Below, piece after piece: positions 8,543-17,839 of a stretch of 64,000 bases of DNA. The DNA is from Neptunicoccus cionae (GTDB lineage: Bacteria; Pseudomonadota; Alphaproteobacteria; Rhodobacterales; Rhodobacteraceae). Numbering within the stretch: position 1 is the stretch's first letter; each line of letters starts with the position of its first letter. Under the pieces are notes generated by a model. It had not been told where the DNA came from. It did not search any database and worked only from the letters and a program-made list of their open reading frames with translations. Location: the NCBI RefSeq assembly GCF_014643735.1, contig NZ_BMKA01000003.1, forward strand, positions 372,001 through 436,000, in the 5' to 3' direction. Made by a program: the position numbers and the translations under genes.

Positions 8543-9495
8543 TTCGGATGCCTCAGTCTTGGATTTGCCAAAATGGAAACGATGTCAGCGACCATATTCA
8601 GACCGATGTAAACCGCCGCAAAGATCAACCCGCAGGCTTGCACCACCGGCACATCCCGTTTGGCCACGTGATCCACCAGATACTGCCCCATGCCCGGATA
8701 GACAAAGACCACTTCCACAACCACAACGCCTACAACCAGATAGGCAAGGTTCAGCATCACAACATTCACAATCGGTGCGATAGCATTTGGAAATGCGTGT
8801 TTCCGGATGATGTTGAACATGGACAGGCCTTTCAGCTCGGCCGTTTCAATATAGGCAGATTGCATCACGTTCAGGATCGCCGCCCGTGTCATCCGCATCA
8901 TATGGGCCAGCACCACAAGTGTCAGAACCGTCACCGGCAGGGCAATCGCGCTCAGCTTTTCGCCAAGAGACATGCCGTCATAGATGGTAGAAACGGAGGT
9001 AAACCAGCCGAGTTTTACCGAAATAAAGTACATCAGCACATAGCCGATCAGAAATTCCGGAATGGAAATAGACGTCAGCGTCACCGCTGAAATCAGTTTA
9101 TCAGGCCAGCGGTTTTGATACCGCACAGCAAGCAACCCCAAAAAGATCGCCAGAGGCACAGAAATCAAAGCGGCCCAAAACGCCAGAAACATGGTGTTTT
9201 TAAGACGCACCCCAAGACTGTCGGCAATATCCCTGCCATTGGTCAAAGCGGTCCCGAGATCCCCCTGAAGCGCGCCAAACAGCCAGTCAAAGTAGCGGGT
9301 CAGCGCCGGTTCGTTCAAACCCAGCTCTGCGCGCAGGTTTGCCAGAGATTCAGGCGTTGCGGATTGACCCAGAATGGATTGCGCCACGTCGCCGGGCAAT
9401 ATCTGGGTGCCGATGAAGATCATTGCCGAAGCAGCGAGCAACAGAAGAAGGCTCAGCGCGATGCGCTGAACCAGAAGTTTCAAAATGGGGTGCAT
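8539..9495 (-). CDS. ABC transporter permease, DppB type
   Basis: A 318-residue inner-membrane protein. The first transmembrane helix is followed by ILPGDVAQSILGQSATPE, typical of DppB/OppB, and the docking loop is TAELKGLSMFNIIRKHAFPN. It pairs with the DppC-type permease to form the channel. It starts 17 bases after the binding-protein gene and overlaps the next permease by four bases. Confidence 0.92.
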   Translation of the reverse strand: MHPILKLLVQRIALSLLLLLAASAMIFIGTQILPGDVAQSILGQSATPESLANLRAELGLNEPALTRYFDWLFGALQGDLGTALTNGRDIADSLGVRLKNTMFLAFWAALISVPLAIFLGLLAVRYQNRWPDKLISAVTLTSISIPEFLIGYVLMYFISVKLGWFTSVSTIYDGMSLGEKLSAIALPVTVLTLVVLAHMMRMTRAAILNVMQSAYIETAELKGLSMFNIIRKHAFPNAIAPIVNVVMLNLAYLVVGVVVVEVVFVYPGMGQYLVDHVAKRDVPVVQACGLIFAAVYIGLNMVADIVSILANPRLRHPK

Positions 9496-9512
9496 GAGCT
9501 GTTCAAACCTGC

Positions 9513-11102
9513 TTACGCAAACCAGGTGCGAACAGGTGCAAAGCCGTTGGACAGCTCTGCGTTCGGATCAAGCACGTAACCCGCAATCTTGTCGCTGACC
9601 GCATCAACAAAGTCGTTGAACATCGGACAGATCAGACCGCCATTGTCCCGCAGGATATTGGCCATCTGGCTGTAGATCGCTTTACGCTTGCCTTCATCCA
9701 GCTCCGCCTTGGCTTTGCTCAGCAGGGCATCGAACTCGGGGTTCTTGAAGCGTGTGTCATTCCAGTCCGCTGTAGACAGATAAGCTGTGGAATACATCTG
9801 ATCCTGCACCGGACGGCCCCCCCAATAGGATGCACAGAACGGCTGTTTGTTCCAGACCTCGGACCAGTAACCATCGTTCGGCTCACGCTTGATTTCCAGC
9901 GGAATGCCAGCAGCACGTGCGCTTTCCTGGAACAAGGCACCAGCATCAACCGCACCCGGGAAGGCCCCATCGGCAACACGCAGGATGATCGGCGATCCGT
10001 CATGACCGGATTTCGCGTAATGCTCCTTGGCTTTCTCGATGCTGTGTTTGCGCTGCGGAATTGTCTCGTCAAACAGCGGATAGGCCGCATTGATCGGAAG
10101 ATCATTCCCGATTGTGCCATAGCCGCGCAGGATCTTGTCCACCATCTCCTCACGGTTGATGGCGTATTTCAGCGCCATGCGCAGCTCGTTGCTGTCAAAC
10201 GGCGCTGTATCGCAATGCATGATGAATACATAGTGGCCACGACCAGCGACGTTCTTGACGGACACGCCGGGTGCGCGGTCGATCAGCTTGGCAACTTTGG
10301 GCTCTACGCGGTTGATCATATGGACCTGACCGGATTGCAGTGCGGCAGTCCGTGCAGTTGCATCGTTGATCACCAGAACTTCGGCGCTGTCATAGTTCAC
10401 GACATCCCCGCCCCAGTAGTTCGGGTTCTTTTTGAACACGTGACGCACGCCAGGCTCATCTACGTCTACTGTATATGGGCCAGTACCGATGCCGGCACCC
10501 GGATTGTCAAACCCGCCGTCCGGCTGGATCACAAGGTGATAATCCGCCAGCAGGTAAGGCAAATCCGCATTCGGGCTTTTGAGGGTCACAGCAAAAGTGT
10601 CGCCATCCACTTTCATGGACTCAATACCCTGCATGATCCCCAGAGCACCGGATTTGGAATCCTCGTTAGAGTGACGCTCCATCGTGCGCATCACATCATT
10701 GGCGTCCATTGTTTTGCCGTTGTGGAATTCCACGTCCTTGCGGATTTTGAAGTTCCAGACTTTGGCATCGTCGCTGGCTTCGATGTTTTCAGCCAGACGC
10801 GGTGTCAGTTCGCCGTTTTCAGAGACTCCAACCAGTGTTTCACCGAAGTGACGCAGGTTTGCGAAAGGCACTTGCGATGCAGTCAGGGCCGGATCGAGCG
10901 TGTTGGTGCTTTCACCACCGCCCAGACCTTGCACCAGATGGCCACCCTTATTGGGGCCGGCTGCTTTTACCGCATCGGCCAGCAAAGAGTTCGCCGCAAC
11001 TGCGGAAACACCAAGGGCGCCCGCCCGTCCCAGAAAATCCCGACGGGACACTGTTTTGCGCGCAACCCGTGCTGCGAGATGCTTAAGTTCGTTGTTCATC
11101 AT
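9513..11102 (-). CDS. Tat-exported substrate-binding protein of a peptide-type ABC transporter (SBP family 5)
   Basis: A 529-residue periplasmic binding protein. The leader carries a twin-arginine motif SRRDFLG at residues 19-25 followed by a hydrophobic run, so it is probably exported folded. The mature part shows family 5 features such as LDPALTASQ and GTGPYTV. A clear GGGAG site lies six bases before the start. It is the first gene of the operon (binding protein, two permeases, double ATPase). The 269 bases between it and the hydrolase gene upstream hold its promoter region, with no clear motif recognised. Family 5 proteins bind peptides, nickel or opines; the cargo here is not known. Confidence 0.92.
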   Translation of the reverse strand: MMNNELKHLAARVARKTVSRRDFLGRAGALGVSAVAANSLLADAVKAAGPNKGGHLVQGLGGGESTNTLDPALTASQVPFANLRHFGETLVGVSENGELTPRLAENIEASDDAKVWNFKIRKDVEFHNGKTMDANDVMRTMERHSNEDSKSGALGIMQGIESMKVDGDTFAVTLKSPNADLPYLLADYHLVIQPDGGFDNPGAGIGTGPYTVDVDEPGVRHVFKKNPNYWGGDVVNYDSAEVLVINDATARTAALQSGQVHMINRVEPKVAKLIDRAPGVSVKNVAGRGHYVFIMHCDTAPFDSNELRMALKYAINREEMVDKILRGYGTIGNDLPINAAYPLFDETIPQRKHSIEKAKEHYAKSGHDGSPIILRVADGAFPGAVDAGALFQESARAAGIPLEIKREPNDGYWSEVWNKQPFCASYWGGRPVQDQMYSTAYLSTADWNDTRFKNPEFDALLSKAKAELDEGKRKAIYSQMANILRDNGGLICPMFNDFVDAVSDKIAGYVLDPNAELSNGFAPVRTWFA

Positions 11103-11370
11103 GTTTTCTCCCTAGATTAGCAGATTCTTCTTTTTATAAGTTATGACACAGAGCGTGCGGTGGATCACCCCCTGAACGCAAGCTTTTCTTTACTTTAACC
11201 CCTTGTCAGCGCTCACTTTTGCACCATAAAGACCGATGCGCTGGCTACACCCGACCGTTTGAATGCGTTTCGCGACAATTTACACGTCAGCGCGGTTTCT
11301 GGTGATCCGAATTGATAAAGAATGCGATTACCTTGCGCTGTAACACAGGCAATGGTCCAATCAAATTCCT

Positions 11371-13371
11371 TTACATTCGCGGCACCACCACACGCCAGTC
11401 TCTCTGAAACACCTCCGTTTGGGTATCCTGCGTCTCCTCAAAGGCCCGCAGTTCCGCCGTCAAAAGAAAACCATCGTTAACGGTTTCCATCTGCAAAAAC
11501 GAATTGACCGAAACCCGCCAGTCTCCCCGTCCGTAGCTGCGTTCCCACGCAAACCGGGCAGAGGCCGTGGCTGGATCAAACCGCGCGAAGGAGAAAACCT
11601 CATGGACCTTCTCGCGGGTCTCGAGCCCGGTCTCTGGGTTCCGCACAACCCCGTTTTCCCCGAGGATTTCATGCACGATGCGCTGACCCTCAATCCGTAT
11701 ATCCTTATGTTCCGCACGGGGCGTCATCTGCTCCAGCGGCAACGGCACGGCTGACTTTGGGCCGTCAAAAGCAACCGTTACACCCTCGCCATCCAGATGG
11801 GGCAGTTCGAGACAGCCACCCGATACACTCAGCGTAACAGGCTCGGCTTCGGGCCAGATGAACGGGAAATAAGACGGCGACAGCGCAATCCGCAAACGAT
11901 GGCCTTCGGGCAGGTGATAGGCTGCCTGATCCAGCAGAACCTCCACCTCAACCGCTTTATCGCGCGGCATATCCACCATCACAGCCGCTCCGTCCCGCTG
12001 GCGCAGGTTCAAAAAACCGTGGGCGATCAGGGCAGAGCTGCCATCTGGCCGCAAATCATTCAATCGCACTGCAATCTGTGCACGGGGACAATCACTCGAC
12101 AGCGCGAGTTTAACCTTTGCGCGCCCGACAATATCCATTCTATGATCCAGCGGATCACTGTCAAAACACATGGATAAAGCGTCATCCGCAGTCTGATCAT
12201 CGGGCAATTCACCCGGCCCGAACCCGAAGGGGAAATACTCTCCCGTTCCGCGACCGCATGCCAGATCGGTTCCCACATCGCGGGACACAGGCCCTTCTTC
12301 GGCGTCAAGTCCGGTTCCGTTCAGATAAAACCGCTTCATCCCCGCGCCGCGCGACTGCTCCAGCCCGACCCAACGGCCCGCGCGATGGGTAAACGACGTT
12401 TGCGGTGCGACACTGTCCATCACATAGCAGCGGTAGGCAGGATCCGCCTCAACGCCACGGTCAATCCCTTTTAGCCAATGATCCCACCAGCGCAGCATCT
12501 CGCCAAGAAAGTCGATCTGCGGACCGGGCACCGCGAAATGGGGGTATTTATGGTTCCAAGGGCCAGCGATGCCTTTCACCGGCGCTGTCAGATTGTCCAC
12601 CAGATGTCCCATGGTGTTGCGATAACCGTCATGCCAGCCGCCCACAGTCAGAACCGCCGCCTTGATCGCGCTGTAATCCTCGCAGACCGATCCGTGCGCC
12701 CAATAGTCCGAGCGCACCTGCTCTGCCACCCAGCGCTCTGCCACAAATGGCGTGTGCTCCAGACGGTTCAACCAGATGTCGCGCCAGTCCTCGCCCACAA
12801 GTTCGGGATCAGGCGGCGTTGAAAACCACGACAGCACCGTAGCGGCCCAGCCGGGATTTTCCCCCAGCATCACCCCGCCCTTGTAATGAATATCATCCGC
12901 AAAACGATCAGTGGTGGAACACAGCGTCACCACAGCCTTCAACGGCTCCGGCGCCCGTGCTGCAATCTGCAACCCGTTGAAACCACCCCATGAAATCCCC
13001 ATCATGCCGACCGCACCGGAACACCAGTCCTGCGCCGCCAGCCAGTTCACAACCTCTACCCCGTCCGAAAGCTCTTGCTCGGAATATTCATCATCAAACA
13101 GCCCGTCACTCTCACCGCAGCCCCGCGTGTCGACACGCACACAAACATAGCCCCTCGCGGCCATGTAAGGATGGGTCAGCGCATCCCGCGCCGCCGTGCC
13201 GTCCCGTTTGCGATAGGGCAGATACTCCAGAATAACCGGCACCGGCCCGCAGCCCACAGGCCGCCAGACCCGCGCCGAAAGGGTCATTCCGTTCGACAGA
13301 GGTATCCGCAGATTGGCCTCTTCCTCAACTCTGTAGATCGTCTCTTTAGGCACGAATGCTCCTGTTTCCAT
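11371..13371 (-). CDS. CocE/NonD family hydrolase (X-Pro dipeptidyl-peptidase-like)
   Basis: A 666-residue alpha/beta hydrolase. The nucleophile is Ser127 in GISWGGFNG; later GGWHDGY and GPWNHKYPH supply the probable Asp and His. The carboxyl half is the jelly-roll domain typical of CocE and X-Pro dipeptidyl-peptidases (for example YHLPEGHRLRIALSPSYFPF). Members split acyl esters or cleave X-Pro dipeptides. No signal peptide is seen. It lies between the peptide-type transporter and the carnitine genes on the same strand, so it may process an imported amide or ester. The 78 bases upstream contain no strong terminator, so co-transcription with lcdH is possible. Confidence 0.85.
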   Translation of the reverse strand: METGAFVPKETIYRVEEEANLRIPLSNGMTLSARVWRPVGCGPVPVILEYLPYRKRDGTAARDALTHPYMAARGYVCVRVDTRGCGESDGLFDDEYSEQELSDGVEVVNWLAAQDWCSGAVGMMGISWGGFNGLQIAARAPEPLKAVVTLCSTTDRFADDIHYKGGVMLGENPGWAATVLSWFSTPPDPELVGEDWRDIWLNRLEHTPFVAERWVAEQVRSDYWAHGSVCEDYSAIKAAVLTVGGWHDGYRNTMGHLVDNLTAPVKGIAGPWNHKYPHFAVPGPQIDFLGEMLRWWDHWLKGIDRGVEADPAYRCYVMDSVAPQTSFTHRAGRWVGLEQSRGAGMKRFYLNGTGLDAEEGPVSRDVGTDLACGRGTGEYFPFGFGPGELPDDQTADDALSMCFDSDPLDHRMDIVGRAKVKLALSSDCPRAQIAVRLNDLRPDGSSALIAHGFLNLRQRDGAAVMVDMPRDKAVEVEVLLDQAAYHLPEGHRLRIALSPSYFPFIWPEAEPVTLSVSGGCLELPHLDGEGVTVAFDGPKSAVPLPLEQMTPRAEHKDIRIEGQRIVHEILGENGVVRNPETGLETREKVHEVFSFARFDPATASARFAWERSYGRGDWRVSVNSFLQMETVNDGFLLTAELRAFEETQDTQTEVFQRDWRVVVPRM

Positions 13372-13449
13372 TTTCTAAAAAAATCCCGCCGGGGGTCAGG
13401 GGGATGCGAAATCCCCCTGCTCTGTCCTTACAACTGGTCCTGAACGCCT

Positions 13450-14907
13450 TCAGCGGCCCTGCCCGACAAACCGCCCCATACCTTCGGGAACCGACAGGGC
13501 TTCGTGGGCCTTGGCAATCGCCACCAGCTTTTCCTCAATATGTGGTGCAGGTGGTGCGGCCTTGCGGGTTTCAAGGGACACATGGATCAGCATATGTTCC
13601 CCCGTCGCCAGCAAACGCCCGTCGCTTGCCCGCATAAAGTGGAACAGGTGCATCTTTTTGCCCGCACCCAACACCACTTGCGTATCCACGGTGATCTCGG
13701 CACCGGCACTGACCTCATCGATGTGGCGGATGTGGGTTTCAGCGGTGAAATAACTTCCACCAGATGCGATATATTCCGCATCACAGCCCACGATTTCCAT
13801 CATCCGGTCGGTGGCATCGCCAAAGGCCTGCAAATACCGCGCTTCGTTCATGTGGCCGTTGTAATCCAACCAGTCGAGCGGCACCGTCCGCGACACAGTG
13901 CGCACCAGCCCGGACAGGTCAGGCTCCCCCAGAGCTGCTTTCGTTTCTGCATCGTAATTCGCCAGAACCGATCCCGCGCCCCAGTTTTGCGCCTTGAGCG
14001 CGCGCATCATCGACACAAGGTTGGTGTCGCGGATACGCTCCAGCTCGCGAATGGAATACATCCCCGATTGCGCATCCGACTGATCGGCAATCTTCTTGAC
14101 CAGCGTATCATCCAGCTCCGGCGTGTCCATCAGATGGGTCAGCGGCCAGTCCATCGTTGGCCCGAACTGACCGATGAAATGCAACATACCTGCCTCGCCG
14201 CCCGCAATCCGGTAGGTCTCAAACAGGCCCATCTGCGCCCAGCGCAGGCCAAAGCCGTAGCGGATCGCATCGTCGAGCACCTCGGTGGTACACACCCCGT
14301 CATTGACCAACCAAAGCCCCTCGCGCCAAACGGATTCCAGCAGGCGGTCCGCGATATGGCCAAGAATTTCTTTCTCGATCTTAAGCGGCTTCATCCCGAT
14401 GGAGGTCAGAATTTCCATACAGGCTTCAACCGCTTCAGGCGCTGCGGTTGATCCACCGACCACTTCGACCAGTGGCAGCAAATAGACAGGATTAAACGGA
14501 TGGCACACCATGATCCGGCTCTTGTCCTGCTGCTCGCTGGACAGTTCGGTGGGCGTGAAGCTCGACGTGGAAGACCCGATGATCGCGTCTTTATCACAAG
14601 CGGCGTTAATGGCGGTGAAGGTCTGGTGCTTGATGTCCATCCGCTCTGGCACGCTTTCCTGAATGTAGCTGGCACCGGCCACCGCTTCTGCAATCGTGTC
14701 GTGAAAGCTGATCGCGCCTTCCGCCGGCATCGTGTGATCCGACAGGCTCGGCAATGCGCGGCGGGCGTTGCCCAGCACCTCGCCAATTTTGCGCTCGGCT
14801 TCGGGATCGGGGTCAAATACCCGCACGTCCCACCCGTTCAGCAAAAAACGCGCAGCCCAAGCCCCGCCAATTACGCCACCACCAATGATCGCCGCTACTT
14901 TCGTCAT
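13450..14907 (-). CDS. lcdH: L-carnitine 3-dehydrogenase fused to a betainyl-CoA thioesterase domain
   Basis: 485 residues in two parts. Residues 1-320 form a 3-hydroxyacyl-CoA-dehydrogenase-like NAD enzyme: the Rossmann GGGVIGGAWA begins at residue 9 and the catalytic His136 is in HPFNPVYLLPL. Residues 335-475 are a hotdog thioesterase with DYNGHMNEARY at 348-358. The first half oxidises L-carnitine to 3-dehydrocarnitine; in the known pathway dehydrocarnitine is then cleaved with acetyl-CoA to betainyl-CoA and acetoacetate, and a thioesterase releases glycine betaine. Having both ends in one polypeptide fits the BKACE gene in the same operon. This fused form is known in rhizobia and related groups. 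Confidence 0.9.
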   Translation of the reverse strand: MTKVAAIIGGGVIGGAWAARFLLNGWDVRVFDPDPEAERKIGEVLGNARRALPSLSDHTMPAEGAISFHDTIAEAVAGASYIQESVPERMDIKHQTFTAINAACDKDAIIGSSTSSFTPTELSSEQQDKSRIMVCHPFNPVYLLPLVEVVGGSTAAPEAVEACMEILTSIGMKPLKIEKEILGHIADRLLESVWREGLWLVNDGVCTTEVLDDAIRYGFGLRWAQMGLFETYRIAGGEAGMLHFIGQFGPTMDWPLTHLMDTPELDDTLVKKIADQSDAQSGMYSIRELERIRDTNLVSMMRALKAQNWGAGSVLANYDAETKAALGEPDLSGLVRTVSRTVPLDWLDYNGHMNEARYLQAFGDATDRMMEIVGCDAEYIASGGSYFTAETHIRHIDEVSAGAEITVDTQVVLGAGKKMHLFHFMRASDGRLLATGEHMLIHVSLETRKAAPPAPHIEEKLVAIAKAHEALSVPEGMGRFVGQGR

Positions 14908-15018
14908 GTTTTACCTACATCGTTACTTTATTCAGGGTCGCAAGCCTCGCGGGCTTGTCCCGCAAAGCGATGTTTTCAATGACAAACTTCCCCGGCAACG
15001 CTTAGGTATAAAGCGCGC

Positions 15019-15216
15019 TTAAGGCAGTTCGACCTTTTCGCCGTTTGGCATATAGCCCGGGCAAAGATTGTAGTTCAGATCACCGGCCCGCGCAGTTTCC
15101 TGTGCGATCTCGCGGCAATATTCAAAGTCGAGCGACTGGTGATTGCTCTGATCTGAAACGGGGCCGTTACAGGCAGCGGTCAGTCCGGCAATGGCAATAA
15201 GAAGCGGCGTTTTCAT
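15019..15216 (-). CDS. Small lipoprotein of unknown function
   Basis: A 65-residue protein. MKTPLLIAIAGLTAAC is a short lipoprotein signal with a lipobox ending at Cys16; the mature part is about 50 residues and contains two further cysteines. The start at 15216 is preferred over an upstream ATG because it opens directly on the signal peptide and has AGGAT before it. It lies between lcdH and the lipocalin-like gene on the same strand, inside the carnitine gene run. I do not recognise a family. Confidence 0.7.
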   Translation of the reverse strand: MKTPLLIAIAGLTAACNGPVSDQSNHQSLDFEYCREIAQETARAGDLNYNLCPGYMPNGEKVELP

Positions 15217-15275
15217 AGGTAATCCTTGAATTTCAACAGGGTTTTCTTTCCCCGCAATATACGCCGTTCTTTTGC

Positions 15276-15779
15276 TCATTCCACCCGCAACCGTGCTACG
15301 TCAAAGCCGTTATGCTCCAGTGCGGACACGGCCGCTGCGATGCGGTCCGCCCCGCCTGTTGCCTTGCGATCCACGATAAACGCCGCGCTGCCGTCCCGTG
15401 TTGACAGGGCTGCCGTGCGGAACCCTTCGTCCACCCACAGCACCACCATTTGCCGCGTCGCGCCCGTTAACCCGCGATAATCCAGCGTGAAAACAGCCGG
15501 TTGATCCGGTGTCACATCAGCCTCGCGCGTGGCACCACCGGCTGCATCCTGTTCCACCCAGCGGCCCGCATCAAAGCGGAATCCGGCGATGCGCCAGTCC
15601 CCGTCGAAATCGGCCCGCGTGATCCAGTCGCCCGCAAACCGCGCCGTGTCATACCGAGAGGTCGCAGACATCATCACGCTGTCATCACGGATCGCCCCGC
15701 CTTGCGGTGCAGCCCCCCGATCACAAGATGCCAGCACCCCGAGGAGCGCTGCACCAAGAACGAGCCGCCGCATCCACAT
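15276..15779 (-). CDS. Lipoprotein, possibly lipocalin-like
   Basis: About 167 residues. The start region (MWMRRLVLGAALLGVLASC) is a lipoprotein signal with a lipobox LASC. The mature part opens with RYDTARFAGDWITRADFDG, which recalls the first strand and Gly-x-Trp motif of lipocalins, and is followed by beta-rich sequence. A GTG at 15785 would overlap the BKACE stop by four bases; the ATG at 15779 is a more ordinary start. Either way it is translationally close to the BKACE gene. The lipocalin link is a weak resemblance, and a role in binding a hydrophobic or quaternary compound is only a guess. Confidence 0.68.
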   Translation of the reverse strand: MWMRRLVLGAALLGVLASCDRGAAPQGGAIRDDSVMMSATSRYDTARFAGDWITRADFDGDWRIAGFRFDAGRWVEQDAAGGATREADVTPDQPAVFTLDYRGLTGATRQMVVLWVDEGFRTAALSTRDGSAAFIVDRKATGGADRIAAAVSALEHNGFDVARLRVE

Positions 15780-15781
15780 GA

Positions 15782-16693
15782 TCACGCCGGATCCCGTTTG
15801 GTCAGGCCCAGCTTCTCGCGCACGGCCTCTGGTCCCATAACTTTGGCGCCCATACGTTCGATGATGCCGACCGCGTTTTCCACCAGCATTTCATTGGTCG
15901 CAAGATTGCCGCGCCCCAGCATCAGGTTGTCTTCCAGACCGACCCGCACGTTGCCGCCCGCCAGCACTGCGGCTGCGACGAAAGGCTGCTGGTGACGGCC
16001 CAGCGCAAAGGCAGACCAGTTCCAGTCATCCGGCACATTGTTAACCATCGCCATAAAGGTGTTCAGATCATCCGGCGCGCCCCAAGGCACCCCCATGCAC
16101 AATTGCACCAGCGCAGGACTGTCCAGAATACCCTCTTTAACCAGCTGCTTGGCAAGCCAGAGATGACCTGTATCAAAGGCCTCTATCTCCGGCTTAACGC
16201 CACTGTCAGTCATCATCTGCCCCATAGCGCGTAGCATACCGGGTGTGTTGGTCATCACGTAATCGGCTTCGGCAAAGTTCATCGTACCACAGTCGAGCGT
16301 GCAAATTTCAGGGCGGCAATCCAACACGTGGGCCACACGCTCTGTCGCGCCAACCATATCGGTGCCTGCCTTCTGGATATCCATCGGATTTTCTACATCG
16401 CCAAAAACCATATCCCCGCCCATGCCAGCGGTCAGGTTCAGCACCACATCCACGTCTGCTGCGCGGATGCGTTCTGTCACCTCGCGGTAAAGATGCCCGT
16501 CACGGCGCGGCGCGCCTGTTTCAGGGTCGCGCACATGGCAATGCACAACAGCGGCGCCTGCTTTGGCGGCGGCAATCGCACTGTCGGCGATCTGCTCGGG
16601 GGAGCGGGGCACATGGGGGCTGCGGTCCTGTGTGCCGCCACCGCCTGTAACAGCACAGGTGATAAAGACATCGGTGTTCATTTCCAAAGGCAT
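15782..16693 (-). CDS. BKACE-family enzyme, probably dehydrocarnitine cleavage
   Basis: A 303-residue beta-keto acid cleavage enzyme (old name 3-keto-5-aminohexanoate cleavage enzyme). The zinc ligands His51 and His53 sit in HCHVRDPETG, and GLEDNLM near the carboxyl end carries the third ligand. The family condenses a beta-keto acid with acetyl-CoA and splits it into acetoacetate and a new CoA ester. Next to lcdH the expected substrate is 3-dehydrocarnitine, giving betainyl-CoA. The start at 16693 has GGAGAG five bases upstream; an upstream ATG at 16744 would overlap the divergent promoter region. First gene of the carnitine operon. Confidence 0.88.
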   Translation of the reverse strand: MPLEMNTDVFITCAVTGGGGTQDRSPHVPRSPEQIADSAIAAAKAGAAVVHCHVRDPETGAPRRDGHLYREVTERIRAADVDVVLNLTAGMGGDMVFGDVENPMDIQKAGTDMVGATERVAHVLDCRPEICTLDCGTMNFAEADYVMTNTPGMLRAMGQMMTDSGVKPEIEAFDTGHLWLAKQLVKEGILDSPALVQLCMGVPWGAPDDLNTFMAMVNNVPDDWNWSAFALGRHQQPFVAAAVLAGGNVRVGLEDNLMLGRGNLATNEMLVENAVGIIERMGAKVMGPEAVREKLGLTKRDPA

Positions 16694-16772
16694 GGCGCTC
16701 TCCAATTCGGGTATTTTGTGCAGTCTCCCACCCCTTGCACCCAAGCGCTTTACGTTTTACGAAACATACTTG

Positions 16773-17741
16773 ATGAAAACCGCAAAAATTCCAAAGTCGG
16801 CAACACCCATCTTTCACGTTCGCGCGCTGGTGATGCCCCAAAGCAATATGCTCTGCCTTGCAGCCGTTCTGGACCCATTACGTGCGGCCAACCGCGCTGC
16901 CGGAACGCAGGTTTATACGTGGGATATTGCCACTGCTACGGATGTGGCGGTGGAACTGACCACCGGACTGACGGTTCCCGCAAACCCCGCAGCCCAGTTG
17001 CCGCCACCCGACATGCTGGCCCTGATTGCAGGGTTTGATATTGAAAGCCAAAGCCGTCCGGAAACCCTGCGCCAGTTGATGCCCGCGATCCACCATGCGC
17101 CGCTGACCTGTGGCATTGACGGGGGCGGTGAAATCCTTGCCCGTTGCGGCGTGCTGCGCGGACACCGCGCCACAACCCATTGGGAGGACTTGGAAAAACT
17201 GGAGCTCGCCTTTCCTGAAATTACCGTGGTGCGTGACCGGTTTGTGCAATCTGGCAAGTTCATCACCACCGGCGGCGCCAGTCCGTGTATTGATATGATG
17301 CTGCATCTGATCCAGCGTCACCACGGGCGCACGCTGGCGGAAAGTGTGATGCGCACGTTTCTTTACGATCCGGTCCACGCAGGATCAGACCCCCAGTCGC
17401 TGGTCTCTGTGTCGCGGCTGAAACGCCGCTCTCCGCCAGTGGCCCGCGCCTTGCAGTTGATGGAGGAACACCTTGAGGAACCCATCCCCGTCAGCGAAAT
17501 CGCGCGGCTGTGTGGTCTGTCCGTGCGCCGCCTTGAAATGCTGTTTGTGGCGGAAACCGGCAGCGGTCCGGGGCAGACATTCCGCGCCCTGCGTCTGGCC
17601 GAGGCCCGCCGTCTGGTGGTCGACACACCCGACCCGCTGCAAAATATCGCCGTGCGCTGCGGGTTTAACTCTCTCCCCGCGTTTTCGCGCGCGTTCAAAG
17701 ACGCCTTTGGCACCGCGCCAAGCCATCTGCGCAAACGCTGA
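16773..17741 (+). CDS. GlxA/CdhR-type AraC-family regulator, probably of carnitine catabolism
   Basis: 322 residues. An amino-terminal DJ-1/PfpI (glutaminase-like) domain covers about residues 10-190, followed by an AraC helix-turn-helix domain from about residue 225 (SEIARLCGLSVRRLEMLF and the second helix QNIAVRCGFNSLPAFSRAFKDAFG). This architecture is that of CdhR, which activates carnitine dehydrogenase genes in Pseudomonas. It is divergent from the BKACE-lcdH operon across a 79-base gap, the classical layout for a regulator and its target. The ATG at 16773 is chosen because the domain begins soon after; the longer frame would run into the BKACE gene. Confidence 0.85.
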   Translation: MKTAKIPKSATPIFHVRALVMPQSNMLCLAAVLDPLRAANRAAGTQVYTWDIATATDVAVELTTGLTVPANPAAQLPPPDMLALIAGFDIESQSRPETLRQLMPAIHHAPLTCGIDGGGEILARCGVLRGHRATTHWEDLEKLELAFPEITVVRDRFVQSGKFITTGGASPCIDMMLHLIQRHHGRTLAESVMRTFLYDPVHAGSDPQSLVSVSRLKRRSPPVARALQLMEEHLEEPIPVSEIARLCGLSVRRLEMLFVAETGSGPGQTFRALRLAEARRLVVDTPDPLQNIAVRCGFNSLPAFSRAFKDAFGTAPSHLRKR

Positions 17742-17839
17742 TCCACGCTGCACCTGATTGACAAGCTGGCCCCGACAGGACACCACTGTCGCCAGCGCAG
17801 CACCCTTAAGCGGTCTAGCCGGTTATTTCAGGAAATCCA

